From NCBI GenBank assembly GCA_021297855.1, contig JAJTHM010000030.1:1-64000 (forward strand): a stretch of 64,000 nucleotides of DNA, given 5' to 3'. The position numbers and the translations under genes were made by a program. This DNA comes from Sphingobacteriales bacterium. Its GTDB lineage: Bacteria; Bacteroidota; Bacteroidia; Chitinophagales; JADJOU01. How positions within the stretch are numbered: the first letter of the stretch is position 1; every line of letters begins with the position of its first letter. Below, piece by piece: positions 27,808 through 35,913 of this stretch. The notes under the pieces were generated by a model. The model was not told the DNA's origin and made no database searches. It saw nothing but the letters and a program-made list of their open reading frames with translations.

Positions 27808-28749
27808 TTATCTAAATTCTCTATATTCTATATGATAGCCCTCTAAATGATAATTGGATTTCAACTGCACATCTTGAATTTTGGAAGGTTTATTTCCAGA
27901 GTAGTAAATGATGATTTCCTTGGTCCATTTGTCGATGACAAAATTATGCACGGTAAATGACTGTGAACTGAGTTCTCTTTGTATGTAGCTCTCGAGGTTA
28001 TAGCGCGTGGTAGCGCGTGTCAGCTCCGTTGAACTGAAATACAATCCAAAAAGGAAACATAAAAGTGTGATGACAAAGTATATCCATTTAAATCGATTAT
28101 TCTTGATACCCAGTCTAGAAACCCCTGATAAGTAAAGCAGCAGAGATAATCCCATAAAAAGTAGAAGAAATAATAACTGATACCTAATGATGATAGCAAG
28201 AATAGCATCGCCGTCTCGATGAATCATCATAACCGAGGAAGCTACAATAAGCACAGGCCACTTAACTAAAAATTTGAGTATCCAAATAATCATAGAAATC
28301 CTATGGCTATTGAACAAGAAAATAGCTATAGCAATTAAGAAAACCGATAAATAAGTGGCGATATCAACTTCTGCCCAGTTGGTTATAGTTTGTATGTTGT
28401 AGGTAAATGGAGAAATATAAAAATAAACTAAGCCAATGATAAAGGTGACAACAGCCCCAATAACTATTTTTATTATCGCAGCTTTGAGAATATCGCTATT
28501 TCGCTTGAATACTCCTATAGTAAACTGAAGAAAAGAAAAAATAAACGGGCTGATTAATAGTCCTGCATAAATGACCAAAGGTTTGTCAAAATTGAGTCCG
28601 AGACATACCAAAATGGCACTCAATACCACCATAAACAATACCACAGATTTTTTCTCTTGTGAGCTAGAATAATATTCAATCAAATCGTCTAGATTGGTCA
28701 TTAAAACCAACTTTGTTTCCTGTAGATAAGTTTTTATATGTTCAATCAT
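27808..28749 (-). CDS. Multi-pass membrane protein, DUF389-like
   Basis: A 313-residue protein with seven or so hydrophobic segments and a soluble C-terminal domain of about 80 residues. The stretch VIYAGLLISPFIFSFLQFTIG followed by AAIIKIVIGAVVTFIIG and YFYISPF is similar to DUF389 proteins, where SP motifs recur at helix ends. The similarity is by eye only. It is coupled to mtaB (stop and start adjacent) with no obvious functional link. Confidence 0.6.
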   Translation of the reverse strand: MIEHIKTYLQETKLVLMTNLDDLIEYYSSSQEKKSVVLFMVVLSAILVCLGLNFDKPLVIYAGLLISPFIFSFLQFTIGVFKRNSDILKAAIIKIVIGAVVTFIIGLVYFYISPFTYNIQTITNWAEVDIATYLSVFLIAIAIFLFNSHRISMIIWILKFLVKWPVLIVASSVMMIHRDGDAILAIIIRYQLLFLLLFMGLSLLLYLSGVSRLGIKNNRFKWIYFVITLLCFLFGLYFSSTELTRATTRYNLESYIQRELSSQSFTVHNFVIDKWTKEIIIYYSGNKPSKIQDVQLKSNYHLEGYHIEYREFR

Positions 28750-28802
28750 GAATGCTAGTTAGAATAAAAAATAGTAAATAAATAATCTAAATTTATCTTG
28801 TC

Positions 28803-29432
28803 CTAGTTATTAGGCTTGACAAAAGTAATCACTTTCGTATCGAAAAAGTCTTCTTTGAAAAAATCCGAAATAGGTTTGACCTTTACTTTTCGTTTACAGT
28901 CCTTAATTTCTTCCGTCAAATCGCCCCCTTTCAAAGCGATTAATCCGTTATCTAACTCATTGAATGAAATAGGGTGTATCTTACCTCTAGTCCATCGCAG
29001 CAAATCAACCATAGGAGCAACAGCGCGGGTGACAACAAAGTCAAACTGCAATTTTACATCCTCTGCTCTTCCCCAATGTGTTTGAACATTTTTAATATCT
29101 AAAGCCTCAACGACTCCCTCGATTACTTTGAGTTTTTTCTGGATAGAATCTACGGCCAAAAATTTACTGTCAGGAAAAAGAATAGCGAGAGGAATCGTCG
29201 GAAAGCCTCCACCCGTGCCTAAATCCATAATGATGGTACCTTTTTTAAACTGAACAAATTTGGCAATAGCTAAGGAATGCAAAACATGATGGATATAGAA
29301 ATTTTCAAAGTCTTTCCTTGAAACGACATTAATTTTATCATTCCATTCTTTATAAATGTTATAAAGCTGTTGATAAGCATCTTTCTGCTGTGAATTTAGT
29401 TGCGGGAAATAGGCAAACACACGCTCTAACAT
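28803..29432 (-). CDS. rsmG: 16S rRNA (guanine527-N7)-methyltransferase
   Basis: A 209-residue SAM enzyme that methylates G527 of 16S rRNA. The SAM loop MDLGTGGGFPTIPLAILFP is the RsmG hallmark, followed by AVDSIQKKLKVIEGV and the VTRAVAP motif. KINVVSRKD in the N-terminal helices is also typical. The gene is divergent from acpP and about 50 bases from the DUF389-like gene. Confidence 0.95.
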   Translation of the reverse strand: MLERVFAYFPQLNSQQKDAYQQLYNIYKEWNDKINVVSRKDFENFYIHHVLHSLAIAKFVQFKKGTIIMDLGTGGGFPTIPLAILFPDSKFLAVDSIQKKLKVIEGVVEALDIKNVQTHWGRAEDVKLQFDFVVTRAVAPMVDLLRWTRGKIHPISFNELDNGLIALKGGDLTEEIKDCKRKVKVKPISDFFKEDFFDTKVITFVKPNN

Positions 29433-29460
29433 AGATTTTAAGCTTTTTTTTAATTTTAGG

Positions 29461-29490
29461 TTTGAAGAATGACAAAAGTAGTTATCTTTG
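29461..29490 (+). promoter_or_regulatory. Promoter of acpP-fabF
   Basis: The -33 box is TTTG (29461-29464), then 18 bases, then -7 box TATCTTTG (29483-29490). Both match the Bacteroidota consensus. Transcription should start about 20 bases before the acpP ATG. This is the cleanest promoter in the window. Confidence 0.85.
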
Positions 29491-29514
29491 CCGAAACTTT
29501 AAATAAAATAGAAA

Positions 29515-29760
29515 ATGTCAACAACAAACATTGCAGAAAAAGTAACACAAATCATTGTAGATAAACTAGGATGTGATGAGGCACAAGTGAAGCCAGAAGC
29601 TAGCTTTACTACTGACTTGGGTGCAGATAGTTTAGATATTGTGGAATTGGTTATGGAGTTTGAAAATCAGTTTGAAATGTCTATTCCAGATGATAAAGCT
29701 GAGCAAATTCAAACTGTAGGCGATGCCATTAGCTTTATTGAGCAGGCTCATAAAGGTTAA
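29515..29760 (+). CDS. acpP: Acyl carrier protein
   Basis: An 81-residue acidic carrier of fatty-acid intermediates. The phosphopantetheine serine is S39 in [12 protein letters not shown]. Four helices are predicted, as is normal. It is followed after 33 bases by fabF, the common pairing in fatty-acid synthesis operons, and both are driven by the promoter at 29461-29490. Confidence 0.97.
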   Translation: MSTTNIAEKVTQIIVDKLGCDEAQVKPEASFTTDLGADSLDIVELVMEFENQFEMSIPDDKAEQIQTVGDAISFIEQAHKG

Positions 29761-29793
29761 TTTAATAGCTTTATAAATTTATAAATCAAACCT

Positions 29794-31038
29794 ATGCGAA
29801 GAGTTGTCATTACAGGCCTCGGAGCTGTGACACCTCTTGGTAATGATATTGGCACCTTTTGGAATGCTCTAGTAGCAGGTACTTCAGGTGCCAATTTAAT
29901 TACCAAATTTGACACAACTCTTTTCAAGACTAAATTTGCTTGTGAGTTAAAGAATTTTGATCCGTTAGCATATATAGAAAAGAAAGAAGTTTCTCGACTA
30001 GACCCATCAGCCATATATGCTATAGCTGCAGGCACTCAAGCTGTGGAGGATAGCGGTATCCTCTCCAATTTCAATCCTGATAGAGTCGGCGTATTGTGGT
30101 CTTCTGGCATAGGAGGTATTTTGACCTTCCAGCAGGAGATTACCAACTTCGCCACAGGCAATGGTACACCGAGATTCAATCCATTCTTTATTCCAAAAAT
30201 GATTCCAGACATCAGTGCTGGTCATATATCGATGAAATATGGATTTAGGGGACCTAACTTTGCTCCAGTAGCTGCTTGTGCTTCATCTACAATTGCGATT
30301 GCAGATGCATTTATGTATATCAAATACGGTAGAATAGATGCTTGTGTCGCGGGAGGATCTGAAGCCGCGATAACAGAAGGAGGAATCGGTGGATTCAATG
30401 CCATGAAAGCACTCAGCGAGCGAAATGATGATTATTTGACGGCTTCTCGTCCGTTCGATTCTACCAGAGATGGTTTCGTCATGGGAGAAGGCGGCTGTGG
30501 TCTTATATTGGAAGAATTAGAACACGCTCTCAAAAGAGGTGCGAAGATATATTGTGAAGTAGTTGGTACAGGTATGACTGCTGATGCGCATCATTTGACC
30601 GCTCCGCATCCAGAAGGACTTGGCGCCTACAATGTGATGAAAAACGCCATAGACGAAGCAGGATTAGCTGCAGAGGAAATAGACTATGTCAATGTGCATG
30701 GGACTTCCACTCCGCTAGGCGACATTGCCGAATTGAAGGCTATCAAAAAATTATTTGGAGATGCTGCTTATAATATGAATATCAGTTCGACCAAATCACA
30801 AACGGGTCATCTACTCGGTGCAGCGGGTGCTATAGAAGCTATCGCCTGTGTCAAATCCGTGCAAGAAGATATCATACCACCGACCATCAACTTCACCACA
30901 CCAGACGAACATATCGACCAAAAGCTTAATTTAACGCTCAATACAGCTCAAAAACGAACAGTCAATACTGCGTTGAGTAATACCTTTGGCTTCGGTGGAC
31001 ACAATGCCTCCGCTGTCTTTAAAAAGTTCAAAGGATAA
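29794..31038 (+). CDS. fabF: 3-oxoacyl-[acyl-carrier-protein] synthase II
   Basis: A condensing enzyme for fatty-acid chain elongation. The catalytic cysteine is in VAACASSTIAI, the two histidines in VNVHGTSTPLGD and KSQTGHLLGAAG. RVVITGLGAVTPLG opens the protein and NTFGFGGHNAS closes it, all standard for FabF. At 414 residues the length is normal. It is the last gene of the acpP operon, ending about 95 bases before a terminator. Confidence 0.97.
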   Translation: MRRVVITGLGAVTPLGNDIGTFWNALVAGTSGANLITKFDTTLFKTKFACELKNFDPLAYIEKKEVSRLDPSAIYAIAAGTQAVEDSGILSNFNPDRVGVLWSSGIGGILTFQQEITNFATGNGTPRFNPFFIPKMIPDISAGHISMKYGFRGPNFAPVAACASSTIAIADAFMYIKYGRIDACVAGGSEAAITEGGIGGFNAMKALSERNDDYLTASRPFDSTRDGFVMGEGGCGLILEELEHALKRGAKIYCEVVGTGMTADAHHLTAPHPEGLGAYNVMKNAIDEAGLAAEEIDYVNVHGTSTPLGDIAELKAIKKLFGDAAYNMNISSTKSQTGHLLGAAGAIEAIACVKSVQEDIIPPTINFTTPDEHIDQKLNLTLNTAQKRTVNTALSNTFGFGGHNASAVFKKFKG

Positions 31039-31112
31039 TAATTAGAATCTAGTCATAAACGATGTTTTGACTACACAACACCCCTTAAGGCCTTTATGGC
31101 AATACTGCCCAC

Positions 31113-31158
31113 AAAATAAACAAACCAAGAGTCCCGATCTGAAAAGGTCGGGATTTTT
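31113..31158 (+). repeat. Left 46-bp direct repeat flanking fic
   Basis: The repeat begins AAAATAAACAAACCAAGAGT and contains the acpP-fabF terminator. The right copy at 31886-31931 differs at 3 of 46 bases. The pair encloses the fic gene, leaving a repeat period of 773 bases. Confidence 0.85.
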
Positions 31159-31160
31159 TT
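31132..31160 (+). terminator. Terminator of acpP-fabF
   Basis: Stem TCCCGA / TCGGGA extended by a U-G and a C-G pair, then eight or more T. It lies within the left repeat. Confidence 0.85.
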
Positions 31161-31284
31161 TGAAAGAAAAATTTTCAAATTTGATCGAGAGGCTCTATAT
31201 TCGTCTTCTTTAATGTATGAAATTAGCATAAAAAAAATAGGCAATTTTATACCCAAAGGAATGGTTATTTTTTACTTTGAGAAT

Positions 31285-31307
31285 TGCCTGCCTGATGCAG
31301 ACAGGCA
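31285..31307. repeat. Dispersed palindromic repeat, copy 1
   Basis: TGCCTG-N11-CAGGCA with GC-rich core CTGCCTGATGCAGACAGG. A closely related sequence lies at 52953-52973. Here it falls inside the 5' extension of the longest fic reading frame. Confidence 0.55.
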
Positions 31308-31329
31308 TGTGACCGTTAAAAACAAACAC

Positions 31330-31887
31330 ATGAAAAATATTGATAAATTAAGTCTAGACAATGCGTATCGTTTATTTGATAGTGGAGATATTGAAACTAT
31401 TGAAATTGGAACTACCAAAGGATTACAGCTTATACATAAGTATTTATTTGAAGGACTTTATGATTTCGCCGGGAAAATACGCTCACAAAATATCTCAAAA
31501 GGAGGGTTTAGGTTCGCGACTGCTTTATATATAAATGAAATTTTGGCAAAAATTGAATTAATGCCCGAAAATACTTTTGAAAATTTAATTGAGAAATATG
31601 TTGAAATGAATATTGCTCATCCATTTATGGAAGGAAATGGCCGAACAATGCGTATTTGGTTGGATATGATACTTAAAGCTAGATTAAAGAAAGTAGTCAA
31701 TTGGCAATTTATCGATAAAACAGACTACCTACAAGCTATGGAACGCAGTCCTATCAATGTTTTAGAAATAAGAACCCTAGTTTGGGCTAATTTGACTGAT
31801 GACATAGATAATCGTGAAATCATCATGAAAGGAATAGAACAGTCTTATTACTACGAAGGATATGAAAAGGACAATGATGAAGATTAA
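31330..31887 (+). CDS. fic: Fic-domain protein adenylyltransferase, class III (NmFic-like)
   Basis: A 185-residue enzyme from the chosen start that transfers AMP from ATP to hydroxyl side chains of target proteins. The Fic motif HPFMEGNGR is at residues 97-105. The C terminus holds an S172-x3-E176-G helix (QSYYYEGY), matching the self-inhibiting helix of class III Fic proteins such as NmFic of Neisseria. From memory, NmFic H107, S182 and E186 each sit exactly 10 positions later. The ORF track starts 39 codons earlier (31213), but that extension runs through a palindromic repeat and lacks family sequence, so ATG 31330 is preferred. Flanking 46-bp direct repeats suggest recent insertion. Confidence 0.9.
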   Translation: MKNIDKLSLDNAYRLFDSGDIETIEIGTTKGLQLIHKYLFEGLYDFAGKIRSQNISKGGFRFATALYINEILAKIELMPENTFENLIEKYVEMNIAHPFMEGNGRTMRIWLDMILKARLKKVVNWQFIDKTDYLQAMERSPINVLEIRTLVWANLTDDIDNREIIMKGIEQSYYYEGYEKDNDED

Positions 31888-31931
31888 AATAAACAAACCA
31901 ATAGTCCCAATCTGAATAGGTCGGGATTTTT
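31886..31931 (+). repeat. Right 46-bp direct repeat flanking fic
   Basis: Begins AAAATAAACAAACCAATAGT and matches the left copy at 43 of 46 bases. It overlaps the last two bases of the fic stop codon and supplies a terminator. Confidence 0.85.
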
Positions 31932-31932
31932 A
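31904..31932 (+). terminator. Terminator downstream of fic
   Basis: Stem GTCCCAATC / GGTCGGGAT with one A-G mismatch, then TTTT. It is weaker than the left copy because a G in the left-copy stem has become A. Confidence 0.6.
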
Positions 31933-31962
31933 TTTAAAAATAACAGAAAAAGCGAGTGAGTC

Positions 31963-33576
31963 CTACCTCTTCCCTTTCCTCTCCAGCGCAGCCTCCACTA
32001 AGCCGATAAATAAAGGGTGGGGATTTTCTGGGGTGCTTTTGAGTTCGGGGTGATATTGCACACCAATAAAGAAAGGATGGTTATCGAGTTCTACAATTTC
32101 TACCAAGCCCGTATCTGGATTTTTACCACTGGTTTTCATTCCGTGACTTGTTAGCAGCTCTAGATATTCATTATTAAATTCATATCTATGTCTATGGCGC
32201 TCGCTAATTTGATTGGATTTATACAATCTATAAGCTAAGGACTTTTTATCTTTGATATGACATTCATATGCCCCTAGACGCATGGTACCGCCCAGTGCTA
32301 TGCGCGTTTTTTGCGACTCCATGATGTCTATGACAGGGTATTTCGTATTCTTATTGATTTCAACGGAATGAGCATCTTTGAGACCCATAACATTGCGGGC
32401 AAACTCAACAATGCACATTTGCATTCCTAGACAGATGCCAAAAAATGGAATTTTATGTTCCCGCACATAGCGTATGGTCTCTATTTTACCCGTGATAGCT
32501 CGTTCTCCAAATCCAGGGGCTACAAGTACGCCATGAAATTTACCTAAAACCTCTTTGACATTTTCCGCTGTGATAGATTTCGAATGAACTGGCACTACAT
32601 TGACCTTGGTAAATTTAGCAGCCCCTGCATGAATAAAAGACTCGTAAATACTCTTATAGGCGTCTTGGAGTTCGATATATTTTCCCACTAGAGCTATATT
32701 GACTTCCTGTTTAGGATGTTTGAGCTTATCTAGAAATTTATTCCATTTTTCCAGTTTGGGCTCTTTTTTAGACTTCATTTTTAGCTTTTTCAGTACCACT
32801 TTATCGATATTCTCCCGTTGAAGTTCTAAAGGTACATCGTAGATTGTTTCTTTATCTATGGCTTGAATGACAGCACTCTCCTCCACATTGCAAAACAAAG
32901 CGAGTTTTTTGCGAATATCCTTGCTGAGTTCGTGCTCTGTTCTACATATGAGGATATCAGGCTGTATCCCTGACTCCAAGAGCATTTTCACGGAATGCTG
33001 CGTCGGTTTAGTTTTAAGTTCTTTCGCTGCACTCAAGTATGGAATCAAAGTCAGATGGCAAACAATAGCATTCTCTTTGCCCATTTCCCAAATAAACTGA
33101 CGAACAGCCTCAATATAGGGTAGTGACTCAATATCGCCTACGGTTCCCCCTAGTTCTGTTATTATAAAATCTCGTTTTTTCTCCTTATTCGGTGCTGAAA
33201 ATCTGCGTTTAATTTCATCTGTGATATGAGGAATCACCTGTACGGTTTTACCCAAAAAATCACCTTTTCGCTCTCTATCAAGCACTGTTTGATAGACTCG
33301 TCCTGTGGTTACATTATTGGCTTGGGAGGTATGGGTATTGAGGAAACGCTCGTAATGACCCAAGTCTAAATCCGTTTCCGCTCCATCTTCTGTCACATAA
33401 CACTCTCCATGTTCGTATGGGTTGAGCGTACCTGGATCGATATTGAGATAGGGGTCAAATTTCTGAATAGTGACTTCAAAGCCGTGTTCCTGAAGAATCT
33501 TGGCCAATGAAGCAGCGAAGATACCTTTTCCTAAGGAAGAAGTAACGCCTCCTGTGACGAATATATATTTGGTCAT
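31963..33576 (-). CDS. pyrG: CTP synthase
   Basis: Makes CTP from UTP, ATP and glutamine. The N-terminal synthetase domain opens KYIFVTGGVTSSLGKG with its P-loop and has ECYVTEDGAETDLDLGHYERF. The C-terminal glutaminase has the nucleophile in FFGICLGMQM and the His-Glu pair in YHPELKS. At 537 residues the length is standard. It is convergent with fic. Confidence 0.98.
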   Translation of the reverse strand: MTKYIFVTGGVTSSLGKGIFAASLAKILQEHGFEVTIQKFDPYLNIDPGTLNPYEHGECYVTEDGAETDLDLGHYERFLNTHTSQANNVTTGRVYQTVLDRERKGDFLGKTVQVIPHITDEIKRRFSAPNKEKKRDFIITELGGTVGDIESLPYIEAVRQFIWEMGKENAIVCHLTLIPYLSAAKELKTKPTQHSVKMLLESGIQPDILICRTEHELSKDIRKKLALFCNVEESAVIQAIDKETIYDVPLELQRENIDKVVLKKLKMKSKKEPKLEKWNKFLDKLKHPKQEVNIALVGKYIELQDAYKSIYESFIHAGAAKFTKVNVVPVHSKSITAENVKEVLGKFHGVLVAPGFGERAITGKIETIRYVREHKIPFFGICLGMQMCIVEFARNVMGLKDAHSVEINKNTKYPVIDIMESQKTRIALGGTMRLGAYECHIKDKKSLAYRLYKSNQISERHRHRYEFNNEYLELLTSHGMKTSGKNPDTGLVEIVELDNHPFFIGVQYHPELKSTPENPHPLFIGLVEAALERKGKR

Positions 33577-33608
33577 TACCGTATAATTGCTAAAGTGAAT
33601 ACGGATGT

Positions 33609-33616
33609 CAAAGGTA
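33609..33616 (-). promoter_or_regulatory. -7 box of pyrG
   Basis: The minus strand reads TACCTTTG followed by ACATCC, 33 bases before the pyrG ATG. It fits TAnnTTTG. Confidence 0.5.
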
Positions 33617-33706
33617 GTTGAAATATTTTAATGGGATTTTATTTTGTGAATACCCGAATGAAACAGAGATGTCAAGTTTCAAAATCCAGATTTATTTTTT
33701 TTCGTT

Positions 33707-33714
33707 TAAATTTG
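33707..33714 (+). promoter_or_regulatory. -7 box for the lipoprotein-ridA-holB run
   Basis: TAAATTTG followed by CCC, 27 bases before the ATG at 33741. It matches TAnnTTTG; a TTTG -33 element is not evident. Confidence 0.5.
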
Positions 33715-33740
33715 CCCTAATGGCATTTGCTTATTAAAAT

Positions 33741-34217
33741 ATGAGAAATTCAGTTTTGTTAATTAGTATAGTCTTGCTAGGTATGCTAGCATGTAAAAAG
33801 GATGAACCTGCTCCGGATCTAAGTTCAGTTTGTGACAAAGGAGGCATATGGTTGGTAGATAAAAAAGATAGCTTCAATCCAAACCCTTCTTTGGATAGCT
33901 TTACATTTATGCAGGGAGGCGGCTATCATAGATTTGTCTTTACCAATTCTGAGGTAAACAAACTACAAATTGATGTACTCACCAAACCTGATTCTGGACA
34001 GACATTTATATATAAATCTATATTCGTTCGCGAGATTAGTGGTCAATATATTTCAGACCCTTTCACTTATCCTACTATGATGGATTCCATGTTAACGATT
34101 CGCAATAATGGCAGTCATTATTTAGTAAGTATTAAACCTATTAAAGCTAAAATAGGCACTTCAAGAACCATAGAACTCAGAGCCTGCGATTTGAGAATGA
34201 ATGATGTGACCCCGTAA
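33741..34217 (+). CDS. Lipoprotein of unknown function
   Basis: A 158-residue protein with a lipoprotein signal (SIVLLGMLACKKD; lipobox GMLAC). The mature part has alternating polar and hydrophobic stretches suggesting a small beta-rich domain, and two further cysteines (SSVCDKGG and RACDL). I do not recognise a family. It starts a run of tightly packed plus-strand genes leading to holB and ricT. Confidence 0.72.
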   Translation: MRNSVLLISIVLLGMLACKKDEPAPDLSSVCDKGGIWLVDKKDSFNPNPSLDSFTFMQGGGYHRFVFTNSEVNKLQIDVLTKPDSGQTFIYKSIFVREISGQYISDPFTYPTMMDSMLTIRNNGSHYLVSIKPIKAKIGTSRTIELRACDLRMNDVTP

Positions 34218-34259
34218 TTGCGCATCACTCTGAATATGGTGATAAAAAATCCTATCTAC

Positions 34260-34742
34260 ATGAGATTTAAAAAGCAATTGTCGATAGGTATTGGCTTCAT
34301 GAGCCTTATGATTTGTTTATCTGTAGGATGTGACAATCAAAAAGAAATTAAAAAACAACCGATGAAAGAAATCATTAATACAAAAAAAGCCCCATCTGCT
34401 ATTGGTCCATATAGTCAGGCTGTATGGGCGGGAGACATTCTTTTTACCAGTGGTCAAATAGCCCTCATACCCGAAACTGGTGAAATGGATAACCAAAGTA
34501 TAGAAGCAGAGACACACAGGGTGATGAAAAATTTAACAGCTCTTTTGGAAGAAGCTGGATTATCATTTCATCAAGTCATAAAAGTCAGTATTTTCATCAA
34601 AGACATGAATGATTTCTCAAAAATAAATGAAATATACGCCTCCTATCTTCAAGAGCCTTATCCTGCGCGCGAAACCGTGGAAGTGGCAAGACTGCCAAAG
34701 GATGCCAGAATCGAAATCAGTGTAGTAGCCAAACGCGACTAG
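34260..34742 (+). CDS. RidA-family deaminase with lipoprotein signal
   Basis: RidA proteins hydrolyse reactive enamine/imine intermediates. The core is intact: APSAIGPYSQAVWAGD, FTSGQIALIPETG, then VIKVSIFIKDMNDF and the arginine in YPARETVEVARLP. Unlike cytosolic RidA, about 34 residues precede the core and read as a lipoprotein signal: MRFKKQLSIGIGF then SLMICLSVGC. The track's TTG start at 34218 adds 14 residues with no signal character, so I use ATG 34260. A shorter cytosolic form starting at the internal ATG 34362 (MKEIINTKKAP) is possible, and both may be made. Confidence 0.8.
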   Translation: MRFKKQLSIGIGFMSLMICLSVGCDNQKEIKKQPMKEIINTKKAPSAIGPYSQAVWAGDILFTSGQIALIPETGEMDNQSIEAETHRVMKNLTALLEEAGLSFHQVIKVSIFIKDMNDFSKINEIYASYLQEPYPARETVEVARLPKDARIEISVVAKRD

Positions 34743-34744
34743 CC

Positions 34745-35905
34745 ATGTTTCAATTTAAAGAAATTATTGGGCAAGAAGATGTTAAATCTTCCCTCATCAC
34801 TCAGGTAAACAGCGGCAAGCTTCATCACGCTCACCTATTTTTAGGAAAGATGGGCTATGGAACCTTTCAGCTAGCTATGGCCTTTGTCAAATACATATAC
34901 TGCCAAGACAAACAAGTGAATGATAGCTGCGGACAGTGTGCCAATTGTATTAAAATTAGCAAGCTAAATCATATAGATATTCACTGTACAGTGCCGAGTT
35001 TTGATATCAATAATTTAAGCAAGTCTTTATTGCCAAATTATAGAGAAATAATAGAAGAAAAACAAGGCTTATTTGACCTTAAAGATTGGATAGATTTTAA
35101 TAAGGAAAAAAACGCAAAAATTCGCAGTGCGGAATGTGATATTATACTGCATGATATGGGATTGTCTTCCTATGAAGATGGCTATAAGACGCAGATTATC
35201 TGGATGGCTGAGAGTTTAGAAAAAGAATCCAATAAGATACTGAAAATCTTAGAAGAACCAAATCCTCAGACCCTGTTTATATTAATGGCAGAATCATCGG
35301 ACAGATTATTGCCCACGATTCTATCCCGTTGCAATATTCATAAAATACTGCCTCTTAAAGATAATATGGTAGAAAGGTATTTAATCGATATACGACATCA
35401 TAAACCATCTGAAACCCTCACGAGAGCTATTCATTTTGCCGAAGGTGATTTAATCGAAGCTGAGCGATATCTAGCCGATGAGGAGAGCGAATTTCCACTG
35501 GAACTTAGTTTAATCAATTTTCTGCGCGGATTGATTAATTTTCATGAAAGAAAGTTCGACAATGTCAATAAGGCTATCAAACAAGCAGAAGTATTGGCTG
35601 GACAATCCAAATCTACTCAAAAGAAGTTTTTGGATTATTTCCAATATTTTCTACGCCAAGTGATTATGATAAAAATTACCCAGAATTCTCAGCTTAATGA
35701 GACCTTGCTCAAGGCAGCCCATCACTTTGCCAATACCTTGGAGATAGACCAGATAGAAGCTTGGAGCCAACTTATAGACAAATACCACTATGCTATAGAA
35801 GGAAATGCGAATGTAAAAATAAGTTTTGTATCTTTGGCAATTGAATCGGGGAAGATTCAGAATAGAGTAGAATTTGAAAATTTAGTTAGTCAATTTAGTC
35901 AATAA
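34745..35905 (+). CDS. holB: DNA polymerase III delta' subunit
   Basis: A 386-residue clamp-loader subunit. The N terminus FKEIIGQEDVKSSLITQV and HHAHLFLGKMGYGTF correspond to the DnaX/delta' AAA+ start; the P-loop is degenerate, as expected for delta', which does not hydrolyse ATP. A zinc site C-x8-C-x2-C-x2-C is formed by YCQDK...CGQCANC. NKILKILEEPNPQTLFIL is the conserved sensor region. It lies 2 bases after ridA and 8 before ricT. Confidence 0.88.
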   Translation: MFQFKEIIGQEDVKSSLITQVNSGKLHHAHLFLGKMGYGTFQLAMAFVKYIYCQDKQVNDSCGQCANCIKISKLNHIDIHCTVPSFDINNLSKSLLPNYREIIEEKQGLFDLKDWIDFNKEKNAKIRSAECDIILHDMGLSSYEDGYKTQIIWMAESLEKESNKILKILEEPNPQTLFILMAESSDRLLPTILSRCNIHKILPLKDNMVERYLIDIRHHKPSETLTRAIHFAEGDLIEAERYLADEESEFPLELSLINFLRGLINFHERKFDNVNKAIKQAEVLAGQSKSTQKKFLDYFQYFLRQVIMIKITQNSQLNETLLKAAHHFANTLEIDQIEAWSQLIDKYHYAIEGNANVKISFVSLAIESGKIQNRVEFENLVSQFSQ

Positions 35906-35913
35906 AATATAGT

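Noticed and set aside
31213-31329. Upstream extension of the fic frame
   Set aside because: The extension runs through a palindromic repeat and does not match the N terminus of class III Fic proteins, which begin near MKNIDKLS.
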